DNA of 64,000 nt. It comes from Syngnathus acus (taxonomy: Eukaryota; Chordata; Actinopteri; Syngnathiformes; Syngnathidae). The notes beneath the pieces were generated by a model. That model did no database searches. It saw only the letters and a list, made by a program, of their open reading frames with translations, and was not told where the DNA came from. A program made the position numbers and the translations under genes. Position 1 is the first letter of the stretch. Every line of letters starts with the position of its first letter. The stretch covers positions 8,990,001 through 9,054,000 of the forward strand of contig NC_051099.1 in NCBI RefSeq assembly GCF_901709675.1, in the 5' to 3' direction. Positions 24,126-36,300 of the stretch are shown here, in pieces.

Positions 24126-24210
24126 GCATCAGTAGCCATGACTGTAGACTGTTACTGTAGCGGGAGTTTGCATACACGCAGTAAGCAGTCTAAAGCCAAG
24201 GTGCTGATGC
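24126..24210 (-). ncRNA. mir212: mir-212 precursor hairpin
   Basis: On the minus strand the 3' arm (24134-24154) begins TAACAGTCTACAGTCATGG, the fish form of miR-212-3p, sharing its seed with miR-132. The 5' arm (24180-24202) begins ACCTTGGCTTTAGACTGC, close to mammalian miR-212-5p. The stem base is closed by GCATCAG with CTGATGC. It lies upstream of mir-132 on the same strand, so one primary transcript starting to the right, near 25 kb, probably makes both. Confidence 0.96.
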
Positions 24211-24886
24211 TCCGGCCATCTTGGCCAAAGTCCAAAGAGGAAAAAACAAGAAGAGACAAAAGCCATTTCTGCCTACAACTGAAGACTGGAAAACAAAACA
24301 AACCAAGACAACCTTCTCATTAAGCACATTATTTCTCCCCCAAGATGTTGAATTGAAAGCGACCCGAAATGAAGATGCCTGAAGAGGTTCAGAGTCACTT
24401 TGGATGTTTTCACTTGATGGATGTGGAGGAATTTGCGGGCACAAGAGCATCAACGGAGAGATGATGCAACGTGTCACGATGGTACCTTTTCCAAAAAAAA
24501 ACCATCTTTAAATTGACATTTGCTCTTAGATTTGCTCTGGATGAGAAAAAGTCATGTAATCGACATCACTGTTGTGGCTTGCTAAAGTGGTCTTTTTTTG
24601 GACAACGCTAATGCAAGTTTAGCATTACTTGATTTCTTTCAAAGGAAAAGAAAAAAGTCTTGAAAGAGATGTCAATTTTTTCAATTACAATCCATTCCCA
24701 ATTGTTTTACACTTTACATATAAGATATTTAAAAGTACAAAGTTTTGAGCGGGCAATGACATTAAATCAAGATGAATCTCACCTTGGTATTATTTAGGTT
24801 TTAATTCATGTATAGAATTTATTTCCGAACGTATTCTCGAGGGAACTTGTTGCTAATGCTAATTGGCGTGCGTGAATCTCACCATG

Positions 24887-24907
24887 CGCGCTGTCCGTGG
24901 TTCTGAG
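24887..24907 (-). promoter_or_regulatory. RE1/NRSE element (REST binding site) upstream of mir-212/132
   Basis: The minus strand reads a 21-bp match to the RE1 consensus, with both half-sites: CTCAGAACC and GGACAGCGC. Only three positions differ from the usual element. It is about 0.7 kb upstream of mir-212 in its transcription direction. REST is a known repressor of this microRNA locus in mammals, which supports function here. Confidence 0.75.
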
Positions 24908-24921
24908 CTGTGTGCGTGGGC

Positions 24922-25084
<163 letters not shown>

Positions 25085-25130
25085 GTCACGCGGGCCGCCA
25101 ACCAATGGGCTTTGACCTCGCTCAGGCTCC

Positions 25131-25465
25131 TGACGTATCAGAGCGCGCCCGGCCGCTCGGTTTCCATGGCAGCAGCAACCGTTCGCGTTCCCGCGCAAAC
25201 GAGTTGTGAATGAGTGTCCATTCATTCCCCCCCAACTTCTTGCACAAGCGAGCGTCCCCCCCCCCCCTTACCCGCTGCGCATTCCGCCCACGCGCACCGG
25301 AATTTCACACTGCGGTGTACGCGTGCGCGACGCCCACTTTTTCTTCGCCATGCGCATGCGTGTGAATAGGCTGTCATCTGCAACGTGCCCAAGAACGAAG
25401 CGCGGTCGACGTCACTGAACGACAACGTCACAGGGAGGAAACGACGGCTGGAAGTCCATATAAGG
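25131..25465 (-). promoter_or_regulatory. Candidate activity-responsive promoter of pri-mir-212/132
   Basis: The stretch contains TGACGTAT (25131-25138), on the minus strand TGACGTCG (25407-25414) and TGACGTTG (25423-25430), each one or two bases from a CRE, and a perfect CArG box CCATATAAGG (25456-25465). mir-212/132 is a well-known CREB target. Which site starts transcription cannot be told from sequence. Confidence 0.5.
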
Positions 25466-28400
25466 AAGAGGGGGCTCCCGGCCACAAGGAAGCCATGAAA
25501 GTGACGCTCCAAATGACCGAAGTGGAAAAACACGCGCTGGGTGAAAAGAGCGCGCGCACACACGCACGCGCATCCGTCTTGGAGTCAATACAATGTTATC
25601 AGCGGCATAATTCGAGTTGCGCGAGTGAGTCACGCTGCAGGAACTCTCACCTTCGTCTTCATCATCATCATGATCATCATCATCAACAGTCACTCTGCAA
25701 ACCGCTCTGTACAAACCCAAGTTTTCCTCTCACCTGCCTCCGTGTGCCGCGCGTTTGACAGTCAACGACGGCCTCCTGCGTGCGTGCCAAGTGTCCAAGC
25801 GTGCACGTTTCTCTTGGGGGTTTTCCCCCTCCCCCCTTTTTTTCTCGCGATCCGGTTGGTGTCCGTGGCCGGCGCTCGCTTCCCTCACAGAGCGGCTCTC
25901 CCATCCTCCGTGGGCCTTTTATAGAGATGCCCCAGTAACTCGTAAATGGGAGGGGGCCTGGTGTGTGTGTGTATGTATGGGGGGGGGGGGGGGGGCGCAT
26001 TCATTCAAAGATTCACCTACACACATAAGTGTGTGGGCACGTCACTGAGGCGCGTGTGTTGCTATTTATAAGGGGTGAGGGGAGAGCGGGAGCTTGGCTT
26101 CTTGCATGGAAAGCTCGTGCGCACCATCATATTCTTCTTCGACATCATTGTCGTTGCCGTGCTGTACCAAATAATTAAATTTCATCTAATTGGTCCAAAA
26201 ATGAATTAATGTACTTTTGTTTATCTATTTCTGCCAGTGAGCTATCGTGACGGGCAGAGCGATTTAAGGAGGAGTCCTGTAGAGGGCAGAAGCCGCGAAA
26301 TTCATCGACCTTTTGTTTGACTGAAACGGAACAAAGAGAATTACACCTTGCGTCTGCCTCATAGCTTTGCTTACCTTAGCTTAGCTTGATGCTAACAAGC
26401 GATGCAGACAAAATGCCGCCGCTGCCGACTTTGTTTGTCTTCTATCGCCTCCTGGCGGCCAAGGCGCCCAAAGCAGAAGGAGCGTTGAATTGAAGCCAGA
26501 GCTCCCGAGAGCTGTATTTATTTATTTATTTATTTTCCTTTGTGATATATATATATATATATTTTTTTTTTTCAGTGGGCCAAAAGTGCCCTCTTCCGAG
26601 CAGACCAACCCGGGCCCCAGCACCCCGACCTGTCGACAGCCGGTCCCGCGCTGGTGTTCACGCGGTTCCTGGTTTTGTCCAATTTTTCGGGGTTCTTCAT
26701 AAAGTTCTTTGCAATAATTTAAAGCAATTTTTCATGTCCTTTTTTTATTCTTCTTGTCTATCAGCAGCCGCCCACTCCCCCTGTTCCCCCTATTCTGACT
26801 CATACTGAAAACCCAGTGAGACGCACGCACGCGCGCGCACGTTTGTGTTTTCTCTCCCTTTGATTGCCAAGCGAGCAAGCGTGCTGGCCGATAAGAGAAC
26901 GAAACAGAAAGCAAGAGAGAGCAGACAAGATAAGAGAGAAGAGATTGATGCAAGAATGCGACAGTGGGATGAGCCGGACGAAGAACAAATGGAGGAGGAG
27001 GGAAAAGGTAGAAAAAGGATGGAGGAGTGGTGGAAAAAGGAAGGACATTGAGAAGGGAAAACGTGAAGGGAGAAATGGAGGAATGGAAGACAGAAAAAGA
27101 GGGGTGAGGCTGGAGAGACGGTTAAAGGAACGGAAACGTGGAAGTGGACGGGCCAGAAGATGGATGGATGGATGGATGGATGGATGGATGGATGGATGGA
27201 TGGATGGATGGATGGATGGATGGATGGATGGATGGATGGATGGATGGATGGATGGATGGAGGGAAAATATCGAGATGAAAATCGAGGCAGTCATAAAAAA
27301 AAAAAGTTATATCAGAGCATCAAGAGTGCCAGTGGGAAGGGGAGGTGGAGGGGTGAGGTAAGAAAGATGAGGAGGACAAAAGGAGGAGGATGTTGCTTGG
27401 TGAATCCCTGCCTGCCCCCGCTTCTTTCCTGCGCGAGAGTTGCTCCTGCCCACACGCACCGTGCGGGACGTATCAAACCCACGCGCTCACACAGCGAGGC
27501 ATCCGCCCACTCACCCACAAACTCTGAGAAAGGATTTTCAATTTGTAGTGCGCCACGCGTGAGGACTCCGTTTCCCATGCACGATGCCTCTTCAGCCGCA
27601 CGTACGCTGGCATACACACGCTCGGGCTCTTATGGCAAAATCCTCCAACACATTCACACAGGTGTCGCGTCCCACTAACGCTAACAGGCTAGCAAATAGC
27701 ATAACTGCTACAGTATGACCCCAACTTGCGCGTTTCTGAAGTGTCAACCTGTTTTTTGGCCTCTCCTATACTCCATGCGCAGAATAAAACAAAGAGAACC
27801 ACGTCTTCTACATTTTAAATCTCCATCGAGCTTTTGAGTGTTTACGTGCTTAATGCACGCTGCAGCGCTCGAACCGGCTCAACTGTCTCGGCAACACACG
27901 CAAACAAATGGTAGAGCGGTCACGGTCGTATTTCGTTTGTCTTCTGCGGGGATCGACGAATATTTGTGGCCAACTGATGCAGTGTGACAAAGATTGGATG
28001 TCATGACGTCGACTTGATGGTTCCCTCAAGCGCAAGCATCAACTTTGTTCTCAGCGTGCGGTCACCGTCCGTCTTCTCTTCTCACTCGAGTGGCATCCTT
28101 CCTCGCTCTCACTCATCGGCGGGGGCGGCGGGGGGATTCGCCAGGGAAGGGGCGCCATTGGGCGGGCAGGTGAAAGCCCCCTTTGGCGGCCTGATGAGAT
28201 TCACCACCCCCCAAAAAGTCGGCCCTCACTTTTCTCATTTGTATTCACACCAGCTCTCTTCCTCCTCCTGCTCACCCTCACCCCGCCTACCGTGTGCGCG
28301 CGCGTGTGCGTGTCATCCTGCATTGCTTCACCTGCATTTTGCTGCAGCACACACACAGGGGGAGACACACACCCACTACATCCGGCAAGGCACCCCCTTC

Positions 28401-29021
28401 TCACTCACACGTGCACACACGCGCACACGCACGCCACTTTCGGTTCCCCATCACATTTGCGCGCACATACACGCTGCAGACACGTAACATCTCAAAAAGG
28501 GGCGCAGATGCGAAATAAGATGGCGAGAGGATTCCATGACCTAAATGGAAACGAAGGACGTCATCGTCGTCTAAACCTGCTCACCAAGTCAACTCCTGAC
28601 GACGACGCCTTGATATCACCATGGCAACAACATGTAACATCAAAGTCAAGCAGATTGTATGTTTTCTTAAAAAGCACACAGCAGAAAATGCCACATGCAG
28701 TCAGTCATCAGTATTCAACTCTTGAAATGTTATGTTAGGCAATAACATATTACTATAACGCAATCTTTGGGGATGTCTCAACACAGACCGCAACAAGCAA
28801 TGCTCTTCACTTCAAGCCGGAGGCATCACTATCTCTTGTTCTTAACAAATATCAATAAAACCGTCGATGGCTGTCGGAAATTCAAGTACATAATCAACAA
28901 TTATTACAACTTCCTTTCATATTATGTTTTCAAATGACTTGTCGGAAAGGGAACGGGTTGAAGACATTTTGCTTTTCAATCGGTAACCGCGAAAAAGCAG
29001 CAGCAAGTGCGTGAGAGCAGA
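25466..29021. other. Low-complexity, CpG-rich spacer between mir-212/132 and SMG6
   Basis: The stretch has many CA/CG dinucleotide runs, G and C homopolymers and short repeats. Long open frames here come from repeats (His/Thr-rich, Met-Asp-Gly-Trp) and lack domains. HIC1, which lies in this interval in mammals, would show a BTB domain and several zinc fingers; none are present. Confidence 0.5.
27161..27260. repeat. (GGAT)n microsatellite
   Basis: About 25 perfect tetranucleotide units. The open frames across both strands (MDGW and HPSI repeats) result from the repeat. Confidence 0.97.
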
Positions 29022-29033
29022 TTACGTCACGTG
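29022..29033 (+). promoter_or_regulatory. Overlapping CRE-like and E-box motif before SMG6
   Basis: TTACGTCA overlaps CACGTG, 75 bases before the SMG6 start codon, in a CpG-rich promoter. A full palindromic CRE TGACGTCA lies at 29507-29514 in intron 1. These are motif matches only. Confidence 0.45.
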
Positions 29034-29107
29034 CAGCCAAATTTGTCCCGGGGTGGCCGCCGTAGCCGCGCGATGTTTTTGTTTTGTTGGTCTGGAGGCC
29101 AACAAAG

Positions 29108-30280
29108 ATGGCGGAGAAGTTGGACCGAGTGCGAATTTCGGCGGCCGAACTTCGAACCCAAGGCGCCGCGGCGTCCAGTGGTACACTTCAGCAAGGTGCG
29201 GGCGAGGAAACAACACAACAACGCGGCGGGAAGCTTAAAAGCTTCCAACTTGCTCGTATGTCAACGGCACGTCGAGCTCTCGGACTTGTTTAACGTGCGC
29301 GCGCTCGCTTGGCTAATGTTTGTGCTAATGTGGCTAAATCTTCCCACCCGTGCAATCCTCTATCATCGCGCTTTGCTTTCCGTCGCCGACTCATTGCTGC
29401 AACTGATAGCAGCACACACATAAGAGCGTGCGCGTGTGTGTGTGTGCGCGCGCGCGCGCCGGTTTTCAATTGTTTCCAAGTGCGCTCAAACGACAAGCGT
29501 TGCCATTGACGTCACGAGGGCAACAAAATGGAGAAATTTGTGCCAAGTCTGAGCTGGAGCGAAGCGCTTCCTGTTGTAACCGTGAACCAGCTCAGTGGCC
29601 TAGTGGTAGAGTGTCCACCCTGAGTCTGGAAGGTTGTGGGTTCAACCCCGGCCGGGTCATACCAAAGACTATAAAAATGGGACCCATTGCCTCCCTGCTT
29701 GGCACTCAGCATTAAGGGGTTGGAATTGGGGGGTTAGCGAGCGCGGCACCGCTGCTGCTCACTGCTCCCCTCTCCCCCAGGGGATGGCTCAAAATCACAC
29801 GGGGATGGGTTAAATGCAGAGGACAAATTTCACCACACCCAGATGTGTGTATGACGATCATTGGGACTTTAACTTTTTAACTTAACTTAGCACTTTGTGA
29901 TTTGGTTAAATTCCGGCTTTGCGTGGCAAATCATACTATGTGCTAATGGTAGAAAATGAACCCTGAGAATTTACAAGTAGTTTACAAGTAGTTTACAAGT
30001 AGTTAGCAAGTAGTTAGCAAGTAGTTCCCTAAAAAGATTCCTAATTGCTTAAAAATTCCACAATATGGGATCACAGCATCACATTTGTCCAAATAAAGCT
30101 CCTCAACTCATGTCAACAATGTTCCTTGGCAGAAAAATGTACCATGGTGGCAGAGCATTTAAATCTGCTTGTCACACCATTCATCGCTGGAATAGATTGA
30201 TACCTCTCTTTGTTGTAAATCATTTTCAGACCAATGAAGTTTATCTGGACCTTTGCACCTGACTCTAATTAGCAAAAGTT

Positions 30281-30314
<34 letters not shown>

Positions 30315-33300
30315 CGTGCGTGCGTGTGTGTGTGTGTGCGTGTACATGTGTGTGCGGGCATGCATGCATGGAGAGCAGAGGACGATCACGCGGCCAAGAA
30401 GCAACGGCGCCGTCCTGACTTGCAGCGCTACCAGCGAGGGCCAGGACAGGGATGTCAGCGCCGCGACAGCGAGGAGACCGAAAACACTGCAAGCGACCGC
30501 CGTGGATCCCTGCCACCTGACTTGCGAGAATCCAAACCTAGGAACATCAAAAAGAACCTCCCCAAGCACGCTGACCACAGGATGCGAGGCGATGGCAGTA
30601 ACGTTGCCACTGTCGAAAGCCAGGCCGCTCGTGACAAAGACATGCCCGAAAGCCACCAAGAAAGTCCGGAGCCCGCCGGAGCCGCCAACTCAAAGAAAGC
30701 CCGCAAACCCGACCGGGAATTTTACCAGCCCGGAAGCCGCCGGACCGTGGCGGGGAAAGACTGCGGCAGGGCGCAAGAGCTGGATAAGCCTCCGCTGAGA
30801 AACCACAGAGCCAAACAAAGAGAGGCAAAGGGCAAGAATCAAGGCGAAAAGAGCACTGAGGAAAATGCAAAATTTATAGATACGAACGGGAATGAAGGAT
30901 GCCAGGCGGCGGTGGAGGAACTGGTTAGCAAAGTAGAAAAACTCAATTTTGAGGGCAAAGCATCCCAGCAAGACGGTGACAGAGGCAAAAGCATGGATCA
31001 GAAAAGGCGGGAGGATGCCGAGAAGAGGGGCAATCGTCACAGAAGAGGCGGCGAGAAGAGCCGGAATGTTGTCTCGGGTCCCGCTGAGCGGGAGAAAGAC
31101 AGAAGCCAGGGCCATGTGGCCAATCAACCAGCAGAAGCTCACCCAAACAAGGGACGAGAGAGCACCAGAAGAAGCCGCAACAGCAAGAACGGCGGCAGCA
31201 GAGAAGCTGACAGAGGCGCTCCGACGCAAAGGAACGGCGAACGCAAAGGCCGGCGAAGCGAGAGCAGCAAATGGGACGGCGCCGCATCCGCCTCTAAACG
31301 CTATTCTGAATTGGACATCCGCCGCCCGCGACGACGCACCTATAGCAGCAGCTCGGCTAGCAGCGCCGCCGGCCCGGATGCCGCCAGCAGGCCCGACCGT
31401 CCCCGGAGAGAAACACGCGGCTTGCGCCGCCACGCCAGCTGGACCTCCTCGCCCGACTCCGCCGAATGGGGTGAGACCAGCGACGCGGCCGATTGCGGAC
31501 GCTCGCACGCCGGGGACTCCCGTGGCAGCGCCAAAGGGGCCGAAGGCAGAGGGCGAGGAATCCTCAGGCTCTCCACAGAAAAGAAGCGGGCCGCCTCCGG
31601 GGACCGCCATAAGCACGGGCCGTCCCCTCGAGGCCGAGGCGGGGGTACGTACGTACGTACGCACGCACGTGTTTGTGTTGTGTGTGTGTGTTGGGAGGGG
31701 TCGTTAGCAATGATGAATCTTTGATCTGATTTTCTGACATGTTCAAGACCAAGGCTGTCACAAAGTCAGAATTTGTTTGCAAATTTTTCTGCTTTGCCAA
31801 TTTCAAATAATTGTCTGTTTTGGAATCAAGGAATGATTGATTGGTTCATCCCCCAAAATTCATTGATCAATGAATATTTTGTTTAGCCTTCAATGGAAAA
31901 GTTGTTTTTATTTTATTTCAAAGTAATGCGTTTTAGAGCCGTTGTTAGAACGCAGTGATACAGTAATCCCTCGTTTATCGCGGATAATTGGTTCCAAGAC
32001 CACCCGCGATATGTGAAACTCCGCGAAGTAGCATTTTTAACAAACTAATTTTTTGTGTATCAAACCATATAAGTGCATATGTTATCATTAGAACATTAAA
32101 TAATAGTTTCAAACACTTAAATACTATATTAATACGTAGTATACGTAAATGACGCACAGAAAATAATGTAGAAATAATATAAATATAAATATGATATGCG
32201 TGCGTGTGTAACATACGTAGATGTAGCTAAAGTATACACACTGTAAAATGTTTTTAGAACACTTTTATTATTATAACTTTTTTACAAGGTACAAGTGTAC
32301 ATACTGTAAATATGTTTTTAGAACGCTTATTATTATAAAAAAAATTAATAAGGTACAATACTGTAAATATGTTTTTAGAACTCTTGTTATAACAACTTTT
32401 TTGTGTATGAAGGTACACGTGTATGTACTGCCATTGTGTGGACAATCCCTGCCTTCTTCTGGCGAGTGGGCAACTTTCGTGCCATAATTCCTCAATTTAG
32501 AAGTTTTATTTTGAATTTGAAATTTTGATTTTTTTTTTTTAATCTGGAAAAAAATCTGCGATGTACTGAAGCCGCGATAAACGAACCGCAATGTAGCGAG
32601 GGATTACTGTATTTCTCTCACTGTCAGAATCTGGTCGCAGAGTGTGCTTAGTTAACAAGAAAAGCAAACGGATTTGTGAATTGGCATGCGGCCGCTGTGT
32701 GCATCACGTGAAGTGTGCTAACCCGAGCGCCAATCCAACAGGTATCCTGGTGCTGCCGTCCCGCAGTGACATGGCCAAGCCTCTGGAATCGGGCCGGCGG
32801 ATGCTGTTTGGCAGCGCTCGAGGAGCCATACCCAGGGCTCGAGGAGGTCGTGGCGGAGGCGCCAGGCGCCTCTGGGACCCCAACAATCCAGAGCAGAAAC
32901 CGGCACTGGCTCCTGCTGGTCGCCAGTCACTCCCGCAGGCCGTCTACCCGCAGGCCGTCTACCCGCAGGCCGTCTACCCGCAGGCGGCGTACGCGCAGCT
33001 GCACTTTCTGGACACGGATGACGAAGTGGCGGGGAGCCCTCCGGTGGCGCCCGCCGCAGCCTACTACAAGTTCCAGAAGTCGGACAACCCCTACTGCTGC
33101 CAGCCGGCCGCCGCCAACCAACGCTGCCCCTTCCCCTACCAGGTGGCCAACGGAGCGTACGCGCCGGCTCACTTGTACCGAGGTTACGCCCAGACTGACG
33201 GCACCTTGACAGTGGAGGAGGCGGAGCGGCGGGCCAGAGGCGAGCTGGGCCGCATGCTCCGGGCGGCAGACGCCCAGGAAGTTCAGCTCAGCAACCTGCT

Positions 33301-36300
33301 GTCCCGAGACAGACTCAGCACCGACGGCCTGGAGCGCATGGCCCAGCTCAGGTTGGTGCCATCAACAAAAAACATTCCAATTCGGCACGATCGATTACCC
33401 AGGCTTAACGTTGATTTCAGCGAGTCGCAAGTGCTCACTGGTCCAATCCAATCAATGGCAAATCATGCGGCGTGTTGAAAAGCTTGCAAATGGTCCATTT
33501 TGGTGTGCTACCGGCGGCCAGGGCGGAGCTGCTGGCCGTGTACGAGCGCGTCGTCCTGAGCGACATCGAGTTGGCCGACTCGCAGAGCGTGGACCAGGCG
33601 CTGTGGAAGAATGTCTTCTACCAGGTCATCGAGCGCTTTCGCCAGCTGCTAAAGGACGCCGCTGAGCCGCTGGCCATCCGTGAGGCGCTGCTCGCCCTGC
33701 TCAACGAGGTCAAGCGCAGCACGACGGCCCTCGCCGCAAGAGCACGGCCTCTTGATTCTGACCTGCCCGTGTGTCTTGTTTGCAGGGGGCGCACTTTTTT
33801 GAGACTCTGCTCCAGAAGCTGCAGACGGTCTACCAGTTCAAACTGGAGGACTACATGGACGGCATGGCCGTCAGGACTCGGCCGCTGTGCAAAACGGTAG
33901 GCACATGCTTGGAAACACACTTGAATATTGAATATTCGAACGGCTGTCATGCCGTTCAAAGTTGACAAAAACTGACCTTTGTGCCCCCGCAGGTGAAGTA
34001 CGCTCTGATCAGCGCTCAGCGCTGTTTCATCTGTCAAGGAGACATCGCTCGCTACCGGGAACAAGCCAGCGACTCGGCCAACTATGGAAAAGCTCGCAGG
34101 TACTGAGAGGTTTGTGCAAACGGGCCCTTGTTGTCACGCTTGAATTATTTCACATGGACACGTCTGATTGCAAGCCCCGTGACTTGTTTTGTTCTTAAAC
34201 AACACAACCTCGCCACAGAGCCACCAAAGATGACTGTAGGCCATGTTTGGTCTTTGCACATACCGCATTTGGATTGATTAGTTGTTTTTTTTTCAGGTAC
34301 CCAATGAAAGTGGCAAATGCTTTGTGCTTATGTGTTTGGCATCTCTGAATGCAATTGTTCCTAGCTGGTACCTGAAAGCGCAGCAGATCGCCCCCAAAAA
34401 TGGCCGCCCGTACAACCAGCTGGCCCTGCTGGCCGTCTACACTGTGAGTGACCCAACGAGCGTGGACCTTTTGCGGCGCTTGGCCAGCTTGGCGCGCTGA
34501 TCCCTGCGCGTTTGCCCCGCCCACAGAAGCGCAAGCTGGACGCCGTCTATTACTACATGCGCAGCCTGGCGGCGTCCAATCCCATCCTGACGGCCAGGGA
34601 GAGCCTGATGAGCCTGTTCGAGGAGGCCAAGCGCAAGACGGAGCAGCTGGAGCGTCGCAGGAGGCAGGACCAACAGGACGGCGGCTCCTGGGGGCCCGCG
34701 GTCCGGGGCCGCGCCGGGCTTGAGGACGGGGCACGCTCTGAGCTCTGGCTGCGCCCCGGCGGACGCGGTGACTCAGAACAGGATGGAGAGCTCAGCGGCC
34801 TCAGCGGCGGCGACGTAAGCCGCCAAATCTCCCGCCGTGCCATGCAGTGGTTTTAGTCGTACCGTCGCAGACACCAACGCCCCAGGCAACCCTAAACATC
34901 CGAGACGCACGAGTACCCCGGAACGCAAGTCCAAACTTCTCACAACACCCTTGTTACGCCAATTTGGTTACGTGACTTTTGCTAAAACCTTGTATTTTGA
35001 TGACATAGAAGACAAGACATGACGAGACAGAAGTCATAGAAGTCAAAACATCAAAGACTAAGTTTCCTTGGCGAAATTGATTGATTGATTGATTGAGTTC
35101 AAACACACAATTTGATTCAAAAGCTCCCTCAGTAGCGTGACTTGAAATACCAGACTGGATGAATGACCGTTTGTCCTGCTTCTTATCAGCTCAACAGAAG
35201 ATTTACCCTGAGTTTCCTGCACGCGCATGGAAAGCTCTTCACCAAAGTGGGGTGAGTCTGACTTTGCTCAAGTTATGCGAGTCCAGTGGCGTCACACTTG
35301 AGCCAAACAACTAACATCTCAAAGCGACTGTTCCTCTTGCAGGATGGAGTCATTCCCCAGGGTGTTGCGGAGGGTTGTGCAGGAGTTCCGTGCGCTGCTC
35401 CAACACCGCCCGTCGCTCCTGGGCAGCACGCAGCTGTTGCAGATCGTCACCATCAACATGTTCACCATACACAACGCCCTCACTCGAGGTAACGCCACAC
35501 GCAACAACACACACAAACACACTGTATGACCCGCGTGTATGTCATCTGTGTCTCAGGCGGTGGTGAAGAAGAAGGCGGAGGAGGAGGAGAGTGTCGCTCG
35601 ATGCTGCAGGAGCAGAGCACGGCGCTGGGCCTGGCCATGTTTGCACTGCTGGTGCAACGCTGCACACAGATGCTCACTGACACTCCGGCAGGTACCTCCA
35701 GGACTTCACATTCCAGCAACAATTGAAGATAGCAGCCAATTCAACTCATGCGAGCGGTCGTTTGGCCTATTGTGAACAAATGATTGACGAGGCTTTTTGT
35801 TTTTTATTGCCACGCCCTCTTGAACTTTTCTCAAAGGGCACTCAAAACAAAGAAAATTACATGTATTTGAAACAAGCAAATGAGCTCAATGCTAACAATG
35901 GAGAATCCCGTTGCCACGCTAGCGGTTAGCATCAATAGGTTTGACCAATATTTGAAGTTGGAACCATGCTTGTAGGCAGACAGTCGAACGTTGCTCACAG
36001 GCATGTATTCTTTATCCTTGTCACAAGGAGTGGCACAATGTCCATTAACTTGTACAGTTCCGCTTTTCATTTCTCTCTGCGCTGTGACCGATGTTGCGCT
36101 CTCGACTCTCTGTGCATCTCAGCCTCCACGTCTGACGTCGAGCGGGAGGATAATGAGGACGAGCCGGAGGCCCCACTGAGGGTCTCGGATTTCCCTGCAG
36201 ACTTGTGGGAGCTCCTGCCCAGCATCAAGGTTTGGTCCGACTGGATGCTCGGACACCCGGACCAGTGGAACCCGCCGCCCCGCGGCATAGAGTGAGTGCC

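Noticed and set aside
26800-27678. Long frames with MDGW or HPSI repeats
   Set aside because: They arise from the (GGAT)n tract and purine-rich flanks; no domain on either side.
25683-28738. Possible HIC1 or other gene between mir-212 and SMG6
   Set aside because: No BTB or zinc-finger sequence; frames are low complexity and overlap in antisense.
29507-29514. Palindromic CRE (TGACGTCA) as the mir-212/132 promoter element
   Set aside because: It is 5.3 kb from mir-212 and within SMG6 intron 1, so it more likely serves SMG6 if anything.
30690-31664. 324-codon antisense frame in SMG6 exon 2
   Set aside because: Shadow of the GC-rich SMG6 exon, whose own frame is confirmed by family motifs and splice phases.
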